A program made the position numbers and the translations under genes. From positions 10,257,306 through 10,321,305 of the forward strand of contig NC_079219.1 in NCBI RefSeq assembly GCF_029633865.1: a DNA stretch of 64,000 bases. Direction: 5' to 3'. This document shows positions 12,301-26,194 of the stretch, piece after piece; position 1 is the stretch's first letter; each line of letters begins with the position of its first letter. The DNA comes from Lampris incognitus. Lineage: Eukaryota; Chordata; Actinopteri; Lampriformes; Lampridae. The notes beneath the pieces are model-generated. The model was not told the DNA's origin and did not search any database. It saw only the letters and a list, made by a program, of their open reading frames with translations.

Positions 12301-12950
12301 TCACACTGCTGATCTACTTCCTGGTTCAACTTGCAGGAATGACTAGTCTCTACTTAGCGTAGGTAGTAGTAGCCATCAATAAACTACCCGGCCGGCACAA
12401 TACAGAAGTTGTAGATAACTGACTTTTTGACTCTTGTTCAATTGCCTCATTAGACTCCATTGTAAAGCCGTGTCTAGTGGTGGTCCCATGTCCACAATCT
12501 CCACAATGAAGTCCATGAGTAAAATGCTGTCATAACTGATATGCACGGCTAAAAGGAATCCTCCTTTGAGCTTGTTCAACCAAAAACTCAGTTCCTTTCC
12601 CCTTAGAACCAGAGCTGAAAGAACCCACGGTAGCGCTAACTTCCCGGTTGATCTACGAAACAACAACATCATCACAAAAGCCGCTCTTTCTCTGTCGTTT
12701 CTGTTTATCAATCCTGTCAGAGCAGAAGAACCGAGCTTTCGTGACCATGACCAAAACTGAAGCCTCTGGTTGAGGATCAGTCCTGCTACTCGAAGAGCTT
12801 TGGGTTTCCTCTGTTCGTTTCGGTGAACAAGCATCAGAAACAGGAAATGACCAAACACACCAGGAAGTTCAATGACAGAAATATCTGGTCACTTCCTGTC
12901 TGGTGCCCGTTTACACGGCTGCACCTGCAAGTGAAGACGAAAGGAAGAAA

Positions 12951-13040
<90 letters not shown>

Positions 13041-13434
13041 ATTAGTATTTCACTGATACTGAAAAGGGCTTTGCACATGGTTGGCCAGGATGTGAACCTT
13101 CATGATTGTTTAAAGAATATCTGAGTAGCTGAATGGTTTAGGCTTTTCAGTTTTTAATCTGAAATACAAAAGTTTAACCAAAGCCTCATTAAAATAAACG
13201 ACTGCAGCCCAGATTTTGGTTTCTTAACAGTTTACTGAATGTATATATGAAACATATTGTAGCATTCACCGCTATTAAAGAACGCACACTGACATGCCTT
13301 ATAACTGAGCGCTGCTTTTATTTGCGGCTGTTGTACAGCCATTATCATATAATGAAGTCACAGGTTTGGCCGCTGCCAGACACTCTAGGGAGCTAAAACT
13401 GGAGGTAAAAATAATAATAACTAAAGATGAAAAT
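12301..13434. other. no gene seen; (AAGA)n microsatellite at 12944-13040
   Basis: A 160-codon minus-strand frame at 12376-12858 has no recognisable domain and no splice context. The downstream AAGA run gives Lys/Glu frames. The true terminal exon of cmtm7 could lie in this stretch or further left, but I could not place it. Confidence 0.45.
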
Positions 13435-14256
13435 TCAGACATTTTGGTTAAAGGATAATTCGGCATATCTACCTGTCTGCTGGGAGCTGAAGGTCACTTT
13501 GTACGACATCCACAGACTCAGAGCCATCAAGAAGGTCGCTATGAAGCCAAAAACCTGTGAAATGACACAGCTTACTTCATATTTACATCATATTTTATGG
13601 CATTATGTCATATTTACTCCAAATGCATTTCACACCAAAGCATTAAAACACATTTTAACCAAACATTAAATGGGTGTGAGTGATGGCTGCTATCTCAGAA
13701 GTGTGTTTCCTCCGCGGTCGGAGGAAATATTAGAGGCCATAGGAAAAAAGACTATTAAGAAAAGAAATAAAAGAGTTTTTGTCATTTATGCTTTCATTTG
13801 TCTCCAGGCTAAAACAAGCTTCGCAGATTCTCTCCAATCTGGAAACAAACCAACCGTTTGTTTGTATTTGGCATAACTCACATGTTCATTTCACAACCAA
13901 CTCAGCTGACAGCGAGGCAGTTTAAGGCAAAAACAACTCTTGTCTTTACTTTTTCTGTCAAGTCACACCAAAAGCATACTGTAGATGACTGAGTAAATGT
14001 AAAGAATGGTTTGGTTCTGGTTACGGTGGTCAGATTGACTGTTATTAACCATACAGACACACATGCACTGGGATCCTCACTTGGGACAGGGACTATATAC
14101 ATACTACCGACATAAGGCAGTCTGGACGGTTACTAGCCACGTACTTATACACATTCAAACTACGTAATAGTACAGCATCAGATACTTGGCAAAGTCAATG
14201 AAAAGCAGTTGGGGAAAAAAGCATTTTGATATGAATCATAAAAACTATGGATTTAT

Positions 14257-14294
<38 letters not shown>

Positions 14295-14664
14295 CATATG
14301 TAGGAAGTGCAGCTTCCTCTGTACAGAACAAAGCAAAGCAGCAAGTATGAAGGGTCATCTGCTTTAACAGTCTCATTTAGTGACCTAGAGCTGGAGGTCA
14401 GCCTCGTCCCTGCCTCTGTGTCTCTGGTCATACTCGCTATCACAACTACCTCTATGCCTGGAAACTCATTTAGATGTGAAGGGATCACAAAACCTTGGCC
14501 AAAGGCAGAAAAAGAGGAGTGTGCAAGGGAGGAGGGTGCCCATCTGGACAGGCACCTCTCTTCATGCTCTTTTTCTTTTTATGGGACTTAACTAGGACTG
14601 GGCGATATGACATATAAATAATATTGAGATATTTTTAGGCTATAATTGCGATACACGATATATA

Positions 14665-14722
<58 letters not shown>

Positions 14723-15002
14723 AAATCTCTTCTAAAACACTTAATAAATACTCAATTTGACCCTTTGATGCACACATTCAAACCAGTGATTCTGGTAGTC
14801 CCTGCCACATGTGTCAGTTTTAAAACATTCTTGTTTATATTCATTAGTGATTTCTATTGGAACAATTTTAAAATTGCATGCAAAAAGGAGGAAATCACAA
14901 CCAAGTTAAAATGGCTGTAGACAACTTTTCAACCTCCCAGTGTTTCAAGTGTTTTTATTGTTTGCGCCGCTGTTGCAAAAACCAGATCTATCTATCTATC
15001 TA

Positions 15003-15050
<48 letters not shown>

Positions 15051-15088
15051 TCTATCTAGCTAGCTAGCTAGCTAGCTAGCTAGCTAGC

Positions 15089-15130
<42 letters not shown>

Positions 15131-15979
15131 ATGAGTGGTTTATTGTTAACAGTGAGTTGTGAGTAAGTTTAGTTGACAGGTCAGGTTATCAAGGGTCACT
15201 GGTGAACGGGTTCAGAACTCACCGAGCCGGCCACCAGCTCTGACAACCCACTGCTCTTCACAGCCACCACGATGGAGGCGATGAAGACGAGGATGGTGCC
15301 AACGGCATAGTGCAGAAACTCCTGCAGGAGGAGGAGGAGGAGGAGGATTGAAGGGTTCAATATAAAAGAATGAGATGAATGCTGTATCACAGGCTTTAAT
15401 CAAACTGCCTGCTGTAAAACCTTATCTGGGTTTGACTTCCCTCAGCTCAGTACTGAGCCAATCAAACATGCTTGTGTCAGTACATGAATTAAGAAGATGA
15501 AGATAAGATGAAGAGGGTATTTTTAAAGAGTGGTTCTGAAACATTCTTCTGTCAGTTTCAAGAGGGCTTCGGTACTTAAAAACCACAAGGTCTGAGGGTA
15601 AATAGAAAAGTCTTAAATGTTTTGTAATCTTTTCTTGATGAGTTTTGGGTTTTACCAATCCAAGAAAGATGTGCTGAGTACAAAAATATCTCTACCCTGC
15701 TTTACATTAGTCTTACAATGTCTAACTAGGAGCTGACCAGTACAACCACAGTCTTCTACTGTGGGGATACTGGGAGCTGACCAGTACAGTTTGTTGTCTT
15801 ACAGTGAGGACCCAGTTGATGCAGGGGATTTTGCCCTGAAGTCTGAAGATGTACAAGAGGAAGAAGATGAGGAAGGCTATAAGGAACCACAGCGTGACCA
15901 CCTCAAAATAACAAAAGGCCGACCAGGCAGTCCAAGCCCGTGCAAGGTGAACACAGAGGAAGGCGATCAGCAGGGCCAC
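13435..15979 (-). CDS. cmtm7: CMTM7-like MARVEL-domain protein, three 3' exons
   Basis: Minus-strand exons are 15803-15979 (59 codons), 15223-15321 (33 codons) and 13473/13435-13554. All junctions are in phase 0 with AG acceptors and GT donors. The translation runs VALLIAFLCVHLARAWTAWS, then FEVVTLWFLIAFLIFFLLYI, ending with EFLHYAVGTILVFIASIVVA and VFGFIATFLMALSLWMSYKV. These are the four hydrophobic helices of a MARVEL domain, and human CMTM7 is the closest relative I recall (VTLLIAFICV, FGFMATFL). CMTM proteins are small four-pass membrane proteins of the chemokine-like factor superfamily, with roles in trafficking and signalling. In the last recognised exon a GT donor after QQT (13473) would lead to a further tiny exon as in mammals. 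Without it the frame stops at 13435. The 5' exon with the N-terminus was not found. Confidence 0.85.
14255..14292. repeat. (TA)n in cmtm7 intron
   Basis: An alternating TA run of about 15 units between the last two recognised cmtm7 exons. Confidence 0.9.
14655..14720. repeat. (TA)n in cmtm7 intron
   Basis: A TA run of about 30 units. It is preceded by GGGCGATATGACATATAAAT and GCGATACACGATATAT, words typical of a common fish dispersed repeat. Confidence 0.85.
14985..15129. repeat. compound tetranucleotide array (ATCT/GTCT/AGCT)n
   Basis: Five blocks of tetranucleotides that differ at single positions follow one another: ATCT, GTCT, ATCT, AGCT, GTCT. This suggests expansion of point-mutated units in place. 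It lies in a cmtm7 intron about 100 bases from an exon. Confidence 0.9.
15722..15795. repeat. two monomers of a ~45-bp minisatellite next to a cmtm7 exon
   Basis: GAGCTGACCAGTACAACCA and GGGATACTGGGAGCTGACC belong to the same unit that is tandemly arrayed at 29655-29845. The last monomer ends about 10 bases from the splice donor of the exon at 15803-15979. Confidence 0.75.
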
Positions 15980-16771
15980 CTGGGAACACACACACAGAGC
16001 CAAGAGTTCAATATTATTGCACTTTATAGGACTTCTGTTTAGCTTGTATCTGGATGCTATAGTTGTCTATGTGGTGAACTGTCAAAGTGCGGGTGCCGCT
16101 GCAACATCCAGCTTGGCATTTTGGGCCCAGTGGTCAGCCTGGCTGAACATCAGAGCTGAGTGTTGTGACATGATACCACATGTCCAACAGAACTGAGGAG
16201 GAGGAGACATAAAGAAACAGGAGAAAAAAATGGACGGACGTCTAATGTGGTGATCCCGTTGATATCGTAGAAAGACACCAGGATAAAAAGAGATTATCTG
16301 GAAACATATTTCTTATCTTCTAGACACAGCAAGTGTGGTGAAAGAGAGAAACTGGGAAAAATACATATTCATTTCATTTCCCTCGAAAGTATGATCATAA
16401 TGTGCATTTCAGTGGGAATGGAACGGATGTTGCCAGTCTACATTATAAAATTCTGGGTTATGATCTGATTTTTTTTTTTAAATTATTTTTAAAGCAAAAC
16501 GTGATTTGACTCCTCCTGGTTTCAGTTGTTGAAAACGTCGCCTACTGTTTGCCCTCTCCTGAGAGCGAGCGCACCAGAACAGAATATCTGTTCATTTACA
16601 TTCTATTTGAAGTTCAGGGGGGTAAACTGATGAACATAGTACCACAAAACTACACATGGTACACAGACAACAGGACCTCTAACAGACTGATGTAGTACCA
16701 CAGTAAACTAAGTTGTAGATATTACAGTGGGAAGGGAAAGGGAAAACTGCTTGGGAAGATAAGCTGTGTAT
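15980..16771. other. no gene seen
   Basis: Upstream intron of cmtm7 on the minus strand. No further exon recognised. Confidence 0.5.
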
Positions 16772-17741
16772 CTGGGTGATTCTTCAGTTTGGGGCACTTT
16801 TGGCTTTTGAAATGTTGAAAAGAATAAAAAATAAAATTCTTTAAAATCTGTTTTTTTTATTTGCTTTTTTTCAAAAGCTCTATTAAGTGGTCTGGAACAA
16901 ATAGCATAGCTTTGATCGTCCTACAACATAAGTTTGATGTTATGATGCTGCTTTCAAAGTTGTAACAGCAAAATGTGATGGTAATGACACGCCAATGGTA
17001 ATGACAATTTTCACTTTTCGGACAAAAAGTTGGATAAGTCTTAGACTTGCTAACCTAACTTGTTAGCTAGCATACAACCTACAATTAATATACGTGAATA
17101 AAGGGAAATTTCTTATTTCTGAACTAAACTACTCAATTAGTAACTTGTTTGGTAATGACGCCTAATAAACATGCTCTCAGATGAGGACGTATAAAGCTTC
17201 ACATTACTGACATTTGTGGACATGAAAAAGTCATGCTTCTGCTATGACTGCTCACGCGCCTCTCTCACGTCTCGTTTCCATGGCAACCACATTGTTCTCG
17301 TTTGAACAAACCGTTATAACTGTCTAAAATGTCCGGTGTGATGGTAATGACAGATGTATGACGGACAGCGACATCTAACTGTAAAAATGTACAAACTGCA
17401 CCATATGAATTTGAAATATGTCTTTTTAAATTATTATGAAAAAATGCAAAGTAAAGCTTTAATTAATTTAACCATTTTTATTACTTTATTATAGAGGGGA
17501 AGTTAAAAAGTCTGGGTTGGGGACAAGCCCAAAACAGTGACGTTCTGGCACATTTGAATTTTCAACACACTGAGAAATGATCAAAATGTCATCACTGAGA
17601 CACAAATCTTTTTTTTTGTCATAGCTAACGCAACCTAACTCTAAGAAATGCAGTGATTGTTTTTTCCAAAAAAAAAATTTTTTTTTTCTTGAAACTCTAC
17701 CCTGGCGACAGAAAAACTGCCTTCATTGAAGAATCACTCAG
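16772..17741. mobile_element. non-autonomous DNA transposon, ~970 bp
   Basis: The left end CTGGGTGATTCTTCAGT and the right end, read inverted as CTGAGTGATTCTTCAAT, form terminal inverted repeats. The word GGTAATGAC recurs several times inside. No coding frame was found and no clear target duplication. Confidence 0.6.
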
Positions 17742-17859
17742 CTATATCTATATGTGACGGAGAGGCGAGGGGATAAACCACGAGTCAGGATCCCCGTTTT
17801 ATTATAACTGTCCCGCCGTCTTCGTTCTCCATATTTTCATTTGTCTGTACAGTAGGACC

Positions 17860-17910
17860 CCGCCCGTCTGCGTGACGTCACGGGTGAACGGGCGGGGCTA
17901 ACAGCCGCTC
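17860..17910. promoter_or_regulatory. CRE palindrome in a GC-rich stretch
   Basis: TGACGTCA lies between two near-inverted GC-rich words (CCCCGCCCGTCTGCG and GGGTGAACGGGCGGGGC) that also resemble GC boxes. The surrounding 17.76-18.45 kb is richer in CpG than its neighbours. This could be a promoter, perhaps for the minus-strand cmtm7, but no first exon could be identified. Confidence 0.35.
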
Positions 17911-18529
17911 TCTCCTCCGGGTCTGGACAGTAGCGAGCTCCATGAACTACCGTGAAAACACGTTGCCGAGCATAAATCCGCCGATCGGACTCAAACCTCT
18001 TGATGTATCGTGTTGCAGATGCGGACCGACTCAATGACCTGCTCATTCTTAAAAAAAAAAGTGAACTTCTACTTGATATTCCAGCATTTTCACTTTACTT
18101 CTTATTACAGCAGTGACCAGAGTCAAAATTATTATTATTATTTTAAAAAAAGAAGATACCGCTAACAGCTGTTTCCCTCGGGCTCCGCGGCCCGTGAGAG
18201 AGGAGGCGGTTTCAGCCTGCGGACTGTTTCGCTCCGGCGCATTTTTTCGCAAATCGTCACCGTGGAATTTGTAACCGATCACGTCACATTCTGCGAACGG
18301 TCCATTAAAGGTCCGCGCGCACGAACCACGAGCGCTTACTTTCCCTCGTATTTCCTGCGACTGCAGAAACGCGTCCACCGTAACCCGAATGAAACAGGCG
18401 CTAAAACATTTCCAAGACTTGTTCTAATAGCAAAACAACAAGGAGCAGAGGGAATTTCTCACCATTTGCGCTATTTTCAGTATCCCGGGTGTGGAGAGGC
18501 TGTAACCCAGATTCAGACAACCTGCGGTA

Positions 18530-19734
18530 CCGGACCTACTTGTAGTTGTAGTAGTAGAAGTAGTGACTACAGTATGCGACATGATGGCTATAAAATACAG
18601 TGTAGTATACTAGTAGTAGTAGTAGTAGATATTATGAAGTCCAGTAAGTATAAAAAATCGACTCCAGCTGAGAGGCTTCCAGTCCGAGGTGCTGCTGCAG
18701 GCGGGGGGTGTGCAGTTTGTCCGGGGTGGAGTTTTGTTCAGGAAACACTACAGAGCCTAATAGAAAGTACTACAACAACCAAGTATTGTCCGCTAATCCC
18801 GCATACTACAACTAACCGCTTTCTCTGTGTGACGGTCTATGGGCGGCACATTTCCCATGGTAGCAATAAAGAGGACACATCCTCTTACATGTATTCATTT
18901 ACCAATATTCATTTGTCAGACGTTTATTTCCCCCCAAAGCATGGAGAACCACTGGGTTAATTCAAGTGTGAACTAGCTGGAATCACTGAGTACTACATAG
19001 TAATAATATCATAGTAGTACTGAAGTAGTAGTAGTTGTAGTAGTAGTAGTAGCAGCAGTAATCGTAGAAGTTGTGGTATTAGTAGTAGTAGTAGTAGTCG
19101 TAATACTGGTAGTAGTAGTAGTAGCAGCCTACATTTTCTACATAGTAATCAAAACATATTAGTACTAGCCTATGTGAATATGTGAAGTAGTAATAGACAT
19201 ATGTTTAATATAGGACGTACCATACAATTTGCTACATAGTAATCATATCATAGTAGTACTATGCAGAAGTAGTAATAATACATTTGCAACATAATCATAT
19301 AGTAGTTCTATATGTTTGGTGGTGGTAAGTAGTAGTGGTAGTACTTCATTTGCTACAGAATATCAAAGTAGTACGGTATGAAGTTGTAGTAGTAGCAGTA
19401 CATTTGCACAGACTAATCATATCATAGTAGTTCTATATGTAGTAGTAGTAGTAGTAGTAGTAGAAGTAGTAAGAGTAGTAGTAGTTGTGGTATTAGTAGT
19501 AGCAGTGGTATTAGTAGTAGCAATAGTGGTAGTAGTAGTAGTAATAGTAGTGGTACCTAATAGTAGTAGTAGTCGTAGTCGTAGTAGTAGTGGCAGTAGT
19601 AGTGGTGGTAGTATTATTAGTAGTAGTAGTAGTTGTGGTAGTAGTTGTAGTAGTAGTAGTACTTCATTTGCTACCAAATGTCAGAGTAGTACAGTATGAA
19701 GTAGTAGCAGTATATTTGCGCAGACTAATCATAT
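18530..19734. repeat. AGT-rich compound satellite, left part
   Basis: Runs of AGT/GTA triplets alternate with a longer recurring phrase (CATTTGCTACATAGTAATC, then ATATCATAGTAGTAC) at roughly 60-120 base spacing. It is interrupted by the miniature LTR element and resumes at 20817. Confidence 0.75.
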
Positions 19735-20812
19735 TGTAACGTGCATGGATAAGAAGACACGCTGGCCGCTGGCTCGCGGGTCTGACCCTTTAGTCGAGTG
19801 GTTAGCGATGCCTCCTGCGGTGCGGGCGATACGGGTTCGCTTCCCGGCCGCGGCAGTTCCTGTGGTTGCTCGAATTCACATTCTGGGTCGGCTCAAGGTG
19901 CGAACGGATGGGTCCCCTTGCTGCGTGATGGGGCTTCGCTCCAGTCCCCCAGATTTCAGCAACTCCTTCTTGGCTCCCGGTTGGAGCGGGTGGAGAGTGA
20001 GCCCGGTGCCGGGTGGCGGGTCGGCGCGGGCTTTGGCACTGGGCAAGGCGGGGACGGAGCTGCTGCTGCTGCTGCCGCTGCTGTTGTTGTGGTGGTGGTG
20101 GTGGACGGACAGGAGCGCCGGGTAGCTTCCCGGAACCCTGCGGTACTGCGGGGCGGACGCGAAGGACACGGCGCGGCCCAGCCGAGCTTCCTGCCCCCTT
20201 TCTTCGGCAGCATTTTCCTCGCTTTGCTTCGACTCGCCGCGTCCTTGTCCGCGCTGTTCTCTTCGCTATGCGCCATCGATCCGCCCAACACCACTTTGGA
20301 CTAAAAGAGACATAGAGTCCAGCCCAAAGGGCAAATCCTCTGATAGGGGCAGCCCCCGGCGCAAGGGCACCAGTTCTGCTCTGTCCCCCAGCCCCAGAAG
20401 GGGAGCTGGGAGTGACAGTCCGGGGGGCAGGGGTTATGGGCAGCAAGGGGAGAGTGGGTTGCGTCATCACGAGCGGCTCTTAGAGGTTAGTGGTACTCGC
20501 GGCCATGACGACGGTCTCCCAGACTGCCCCCCGAATTCGCTACATTGGTGTCAGAAGTGGGATGGAGCGACCGTAAGGCCTTCGGAAGCGTAGGCGCCCT
20601 GAGGCGTGAAGGAGCTGATATGCTTAAGCGCGGGGACGCGCTTCCCGAAGGAGGGGGGGTAGTGTAACGTGCATGGATAAGGAGACACGCTAGTTGGCGG
20701 GTCTGACCCTTTAGTCTAGCGGTTAGTGATGTGTCCTGCGGTGCGGGCGATACGGGTTCGCTTCCCGACCGCGGCAGTTCCTGTGGTTGCGTTGTCCCCC
20801 GAATTCGCTACA
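19735..20812 (+). mobile_element. miniature LTR element (TRIM-like) with tRNA-like LTRs
   Basis: Structure only; it has no gag or pol. Terminal direct repeats start TGTAACGTGCATGGATAAG and end GAATTCGCTACA, giving TG...CA termini: 19735-20544 and 20663-20812. The host duplication is ATAT on both sides (19731-19734, 20813-20816). Directly after the left repeat is TGGTGTCAGAAGTGGGAT (20546-20563), which matches the complement of a vertebrate tRNA-Leu 3' end and serves as a primer-binding site. Directly before the right repeat is a purine tract with GGAGGGGGGG. The internal region is only about 118 bases. Each LTR holds a tRNA-like sequence (TAGTCGAGTGGTTAG and GGGTTCGCTTCCC). The left LTR also carries a GC-rich segment of about 650 bases absent from the right one. 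Confidence 0.75.
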
Positions 20813-20816
20813 ATAT

Positions 20817-21000
20817 CATAGTTGTACAATATCAAGTAAAATGAATATATCTGCAAATTGAATATCATATTAGTACTACACGAAGTAGTAGAACCATTAG
20901 TACCTTTGCCACGGAACAGTCATATCCTACCACAGCTGTGTGAAGCATTAATAGTTGTACATTTGCTCAACAGTAATCATATCATACCCGAGAGAGTACA
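20817..21000. repeat. AGT-rich compound satellite, right part
   Basis: Continuation of the satellite at 18530-19734 after the LTR element, with the same phrases (ATCATATTAGTACTAC, CATTTGCTCAACAGTAATC). Confidence 0.65.
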
Positions 21001-23240
<2,240 letters not shown>

Positions 23241-24854
23241 CAGTGCATCCGGAAAGTATTCACACCCCTTCACTTTCCCCACATTTTGTTATGTTACAGC
23301 CTTATTCCAAAATAGATTAAATTCCTATTTTTTCTCATCAATCTACACACAATACCCCATAATGACAAAGTGAAAAAGGTTTTGTAGACATTTTTGCAAA
23401 TTTATTAAAAATAAAAAACTGAAATATTGCATGTACATAAGTATTCACACCCTTTGCTATGACACCCAAAATTGAGCTCAGGTTCATCCTGTTTCCACTG
23501 ATCATCCTTGAGATGTTTCTACATCTTGATTGGAGTCCACCTGTAGTAAATTCAATGGATTGGACAGGATTTGGAAAGGCACACACCTGTCTATATAAGG
23601 TTCCACTGTTGACAGTGCATGTCAGAGCAGAAACCAAGCCATGAAGTCAAAGGAATTGTCTGTGGACCCCCGAGACAGGATTGTATCGAGGCACAGATCT
23701 GGGGAAGGGTACAAAACAATTTCTACAGCTTTGAAGGTCCCGAAGAGCACAGTGGTCTCCATCACTCATAAATGGAAGAAGTTTGGATCCACCAGGACTC
23801 TTCCTAGAGCTGGCCGCCAAGCCAAACTGAGCAATCGGAAGAGAAGGGCCTTGGTCAGAGAGGTGACCAAGAACCCGATGGTCACTCTGACAGAGCTCCA
23901 GTGTTCCTCTGTGGAGATGGGAGAACCTTCCAGAAGGACAACCATCTCTGCAGCACATCACCAATCAGGCCTTTATGGTAGAGTGGCCAGACAGAAGCCT
24001 CTGCTGAGTAAAAGGCACATGACAGCCTGCTTGGAGTTTGCCAGAAAGCACCTAAAGGACTCTCAGACCATGAGAAACAAGATTCTCTGGTCTGATGAAA
24101 CCAAGATTGAACTCTTTGGCCTGAATGCCAAACGTCACGTCTGGAGGAAACCAGGCACCTCTCATCACCTTGCTAATACCATCCCTACAGTGAAGCATGG
24201 TGGTGGCAGCATCATGCTGTGGGGATGTTTTTCAGCGGCAGGAACTGGGAGACTAGTCAGGATCGAGGGAAAGATGAATGGAGCAAAGTACAGAGAGATC
24301 CTTGATGAAAACCTGCTTCAGAGCGCTCAGGACCTCAGACTGGGGTGAAGGTTTACCTTTCAATACGACAACGACCCTAAGCACACAGCCAAGACAACGA
24401 AGGAGTGGCTTTGGGACAAGTCTGTGAATGTCCTTGAGTGGCCCAGCCAGAGCCCAGACTTGAACCCCATTGAACATCTCTGGAAAGACCTGAAAATAGC
24501 TGTGCAGCGACGCTCCCCATCTAACCTTACAGAGCTCGAGAGGATCTGCAAAGAAGAATGGGAGAAATACGCCAAATATAGGTGTGCCAAGCTTGTAGCT
24601 TCATACCCAAGAAGACTTGAGGCTGTAATCGCTGCCAAGGGTGCCTCAACCAAGTACTGAGTAAAGGGTGTGAATAATCATGTACATGCAATATTTCAGT
24701 TTTTCATTTTTAATAAATTTGCAAAAATTTCTACGAAACCTTTTTCACTTTGTCATTATGGGAAAAAAAGGAATTTAATCCATTTTGGAATAAGGCTGTA
24801 ACATAACAAAATGTGGGGAAAGTGAAGGGGTGTGAAAACTTTCCGGATGCACTG
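23241..24854 (+). mobile_element. Tc1-like DNA transposon, near full length, copy 1
   Basis: Terminal inverted repeats of about 80 bases start CAGTGCATCCGGAAAGT and are flanked by TA. The transposase frame starts at 23641 (MKSKELSVDPRDRIVSRHRS). It shows a paired HTH DNA-binding region (residues 1-110), the catalytic words LWSDETKIELFG and [10 protein letters not shown], and the DD34E partner [17 protein letters not shown], and ends at 24660. An in-frame TGA at 24346 replaces the CGA seen in copy 2 (LGRRFTF), so this copy cannot make full transposase. Confidence 0.93.
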
Positions 24855-24894
24855 TATATGTGTAAACTACTAATAACACACGTTCGCCCCTAGC

Positions 24895-24975
24895 TAACGA
24901 GTTTGAGGCTTTAGCCGAGCGGTTAGTGATGTCTTTTTCAGGTGCAGTACACGTCGTATCGAATCCAGCACCTGG
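24895..24975 (+). repeat. tRNA-like repeat unit
   Basis: TTTAGCCGAGCGGTTAGTGA and CGTATCGAATCCAGCACC resemble the A- and B-box halves of a Leu/Ser-type tRNA. They are similar to the tRNA-like core in the LTRs of the element at 19735-20812. It lies 40 bases past the Tc1 end and has no TG...CA boundary that I can see. Confidence 0.5.
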
Positions 24976-26194
24976 CAAGAAACTAACCGGATACATATTT
25001 TTTTTTTTTACAACTGGGCTCCTTACTTTTTGAACATTGTACAGCCTGACAATCAAGTCTGCAGATGGACTTCGATTTCACCGTGATAGTTCATATCTAA
25101 AGTACAAAGCCTTGAAGAGACATTATTGATCGCTGTACTGTAGCTTCCCTTTATTCCGGATCAATTGACCCCAGCAGGTAAGTGTGTCGCAGGTAAGTGT
25201 AGGTTCAGTGTCGGGAATGGAAATGATCTAGGAAATGATCCCCACGTCATCAGCAGAACATATGGTGTAGTTAGTCTAACCAGAATAATGGAAAACATTA
25301 AAGCAAACATGGACGCTACAAACTCCATCCTTGTGAATGCTTTGTCAAAAAGAAGCTGGTAGCTGAAAAAACGCTTTCTGTGGACACGGCCCCTTACAGA
25401 CATAAATAACAAAAAGGTGCTTCTGCTGCAGTTACTGTAGCAGGGCAGCTCACCTAATCCTGGCAAAAAATAAATAAAACTGTATAAAATGTACACGTGG
25501 AAGCTAAGATTTCATAAATTCAAATTCAAGACAATATAATGACGTTATAAGACCGACAGTCCGAGCATGACTCGTCGGCTGCGGTTTGGAAACGCGTTCA
25601 AAGTTGGCCCCGCCTCCCCGGCGCAACCGCACCAGAAGGACACGCCCCCTGACCGCCGTTACCAGGATACGTCCCAGTGTACAGACCCGCTCCGCGTCGC
25701 TCTCGGTGCCCATCCTCTCCTTCGGTGCTGACCTCAGATTCACTTTCGTTTTGGGAGGAACTTTGCCCGCCTCGCCATATTTGCGTCTTGGATGCCTACC
25801 TGCAATCTTGATCTGGCACCTTCCTGGTCGCTACGTTATTAGAGTTTAAGGTTAACGCCCAGAAACATCCCGTACACAACAAAATACGAAAATACAGGCA
25901 GAGGACAGGGTCTCTGCAGATACACACAGCGCCCGCCACACCTGCCACGTGGGTAATATGATCGAGAGGGATTATTGTTGTATTAGTAGGAAAATCCTCC
26001 TCGTCCTACCTGTAAGGACCCACAGACTCCATTTCACGGCTACTGTTTTCAACATTGTTTCTGGCGCTCCCTGGTGACAGTTCTTTGTCATTACACTCTA
26101 CACGTTACATCAGCTCGTGTTTCTATTAAAAGCTGATTAATGAATTGTAGCATAAACGTTGATAAATTAGTTCGGGATGCGGTTATTATGACGG
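24976..26194. other. no gene seen; GC-rich patch at 25560-25760
   Basis: The CpG-rich patch has open frames on both strands but no recognisable product. A splice-donor-like CAGGTAGG sits at about 25790 on the minus strand. I could not link it to an exon. Confidence 0.4.

Noticed and set aside
12376-12858. 160-codon minus-strand open frame downstream of cmtm7
   Set aside because: No family resemblance and no splice signals linking it to cmtm7. Its composition is like non-coding sequence.
18262-18960. 232-codon plus-strand open frame
   Set aside because: No domain recognised. The second half runs into AGT triplet repeats that are free of stops in this frame, and there is no splice or conservation evidence.
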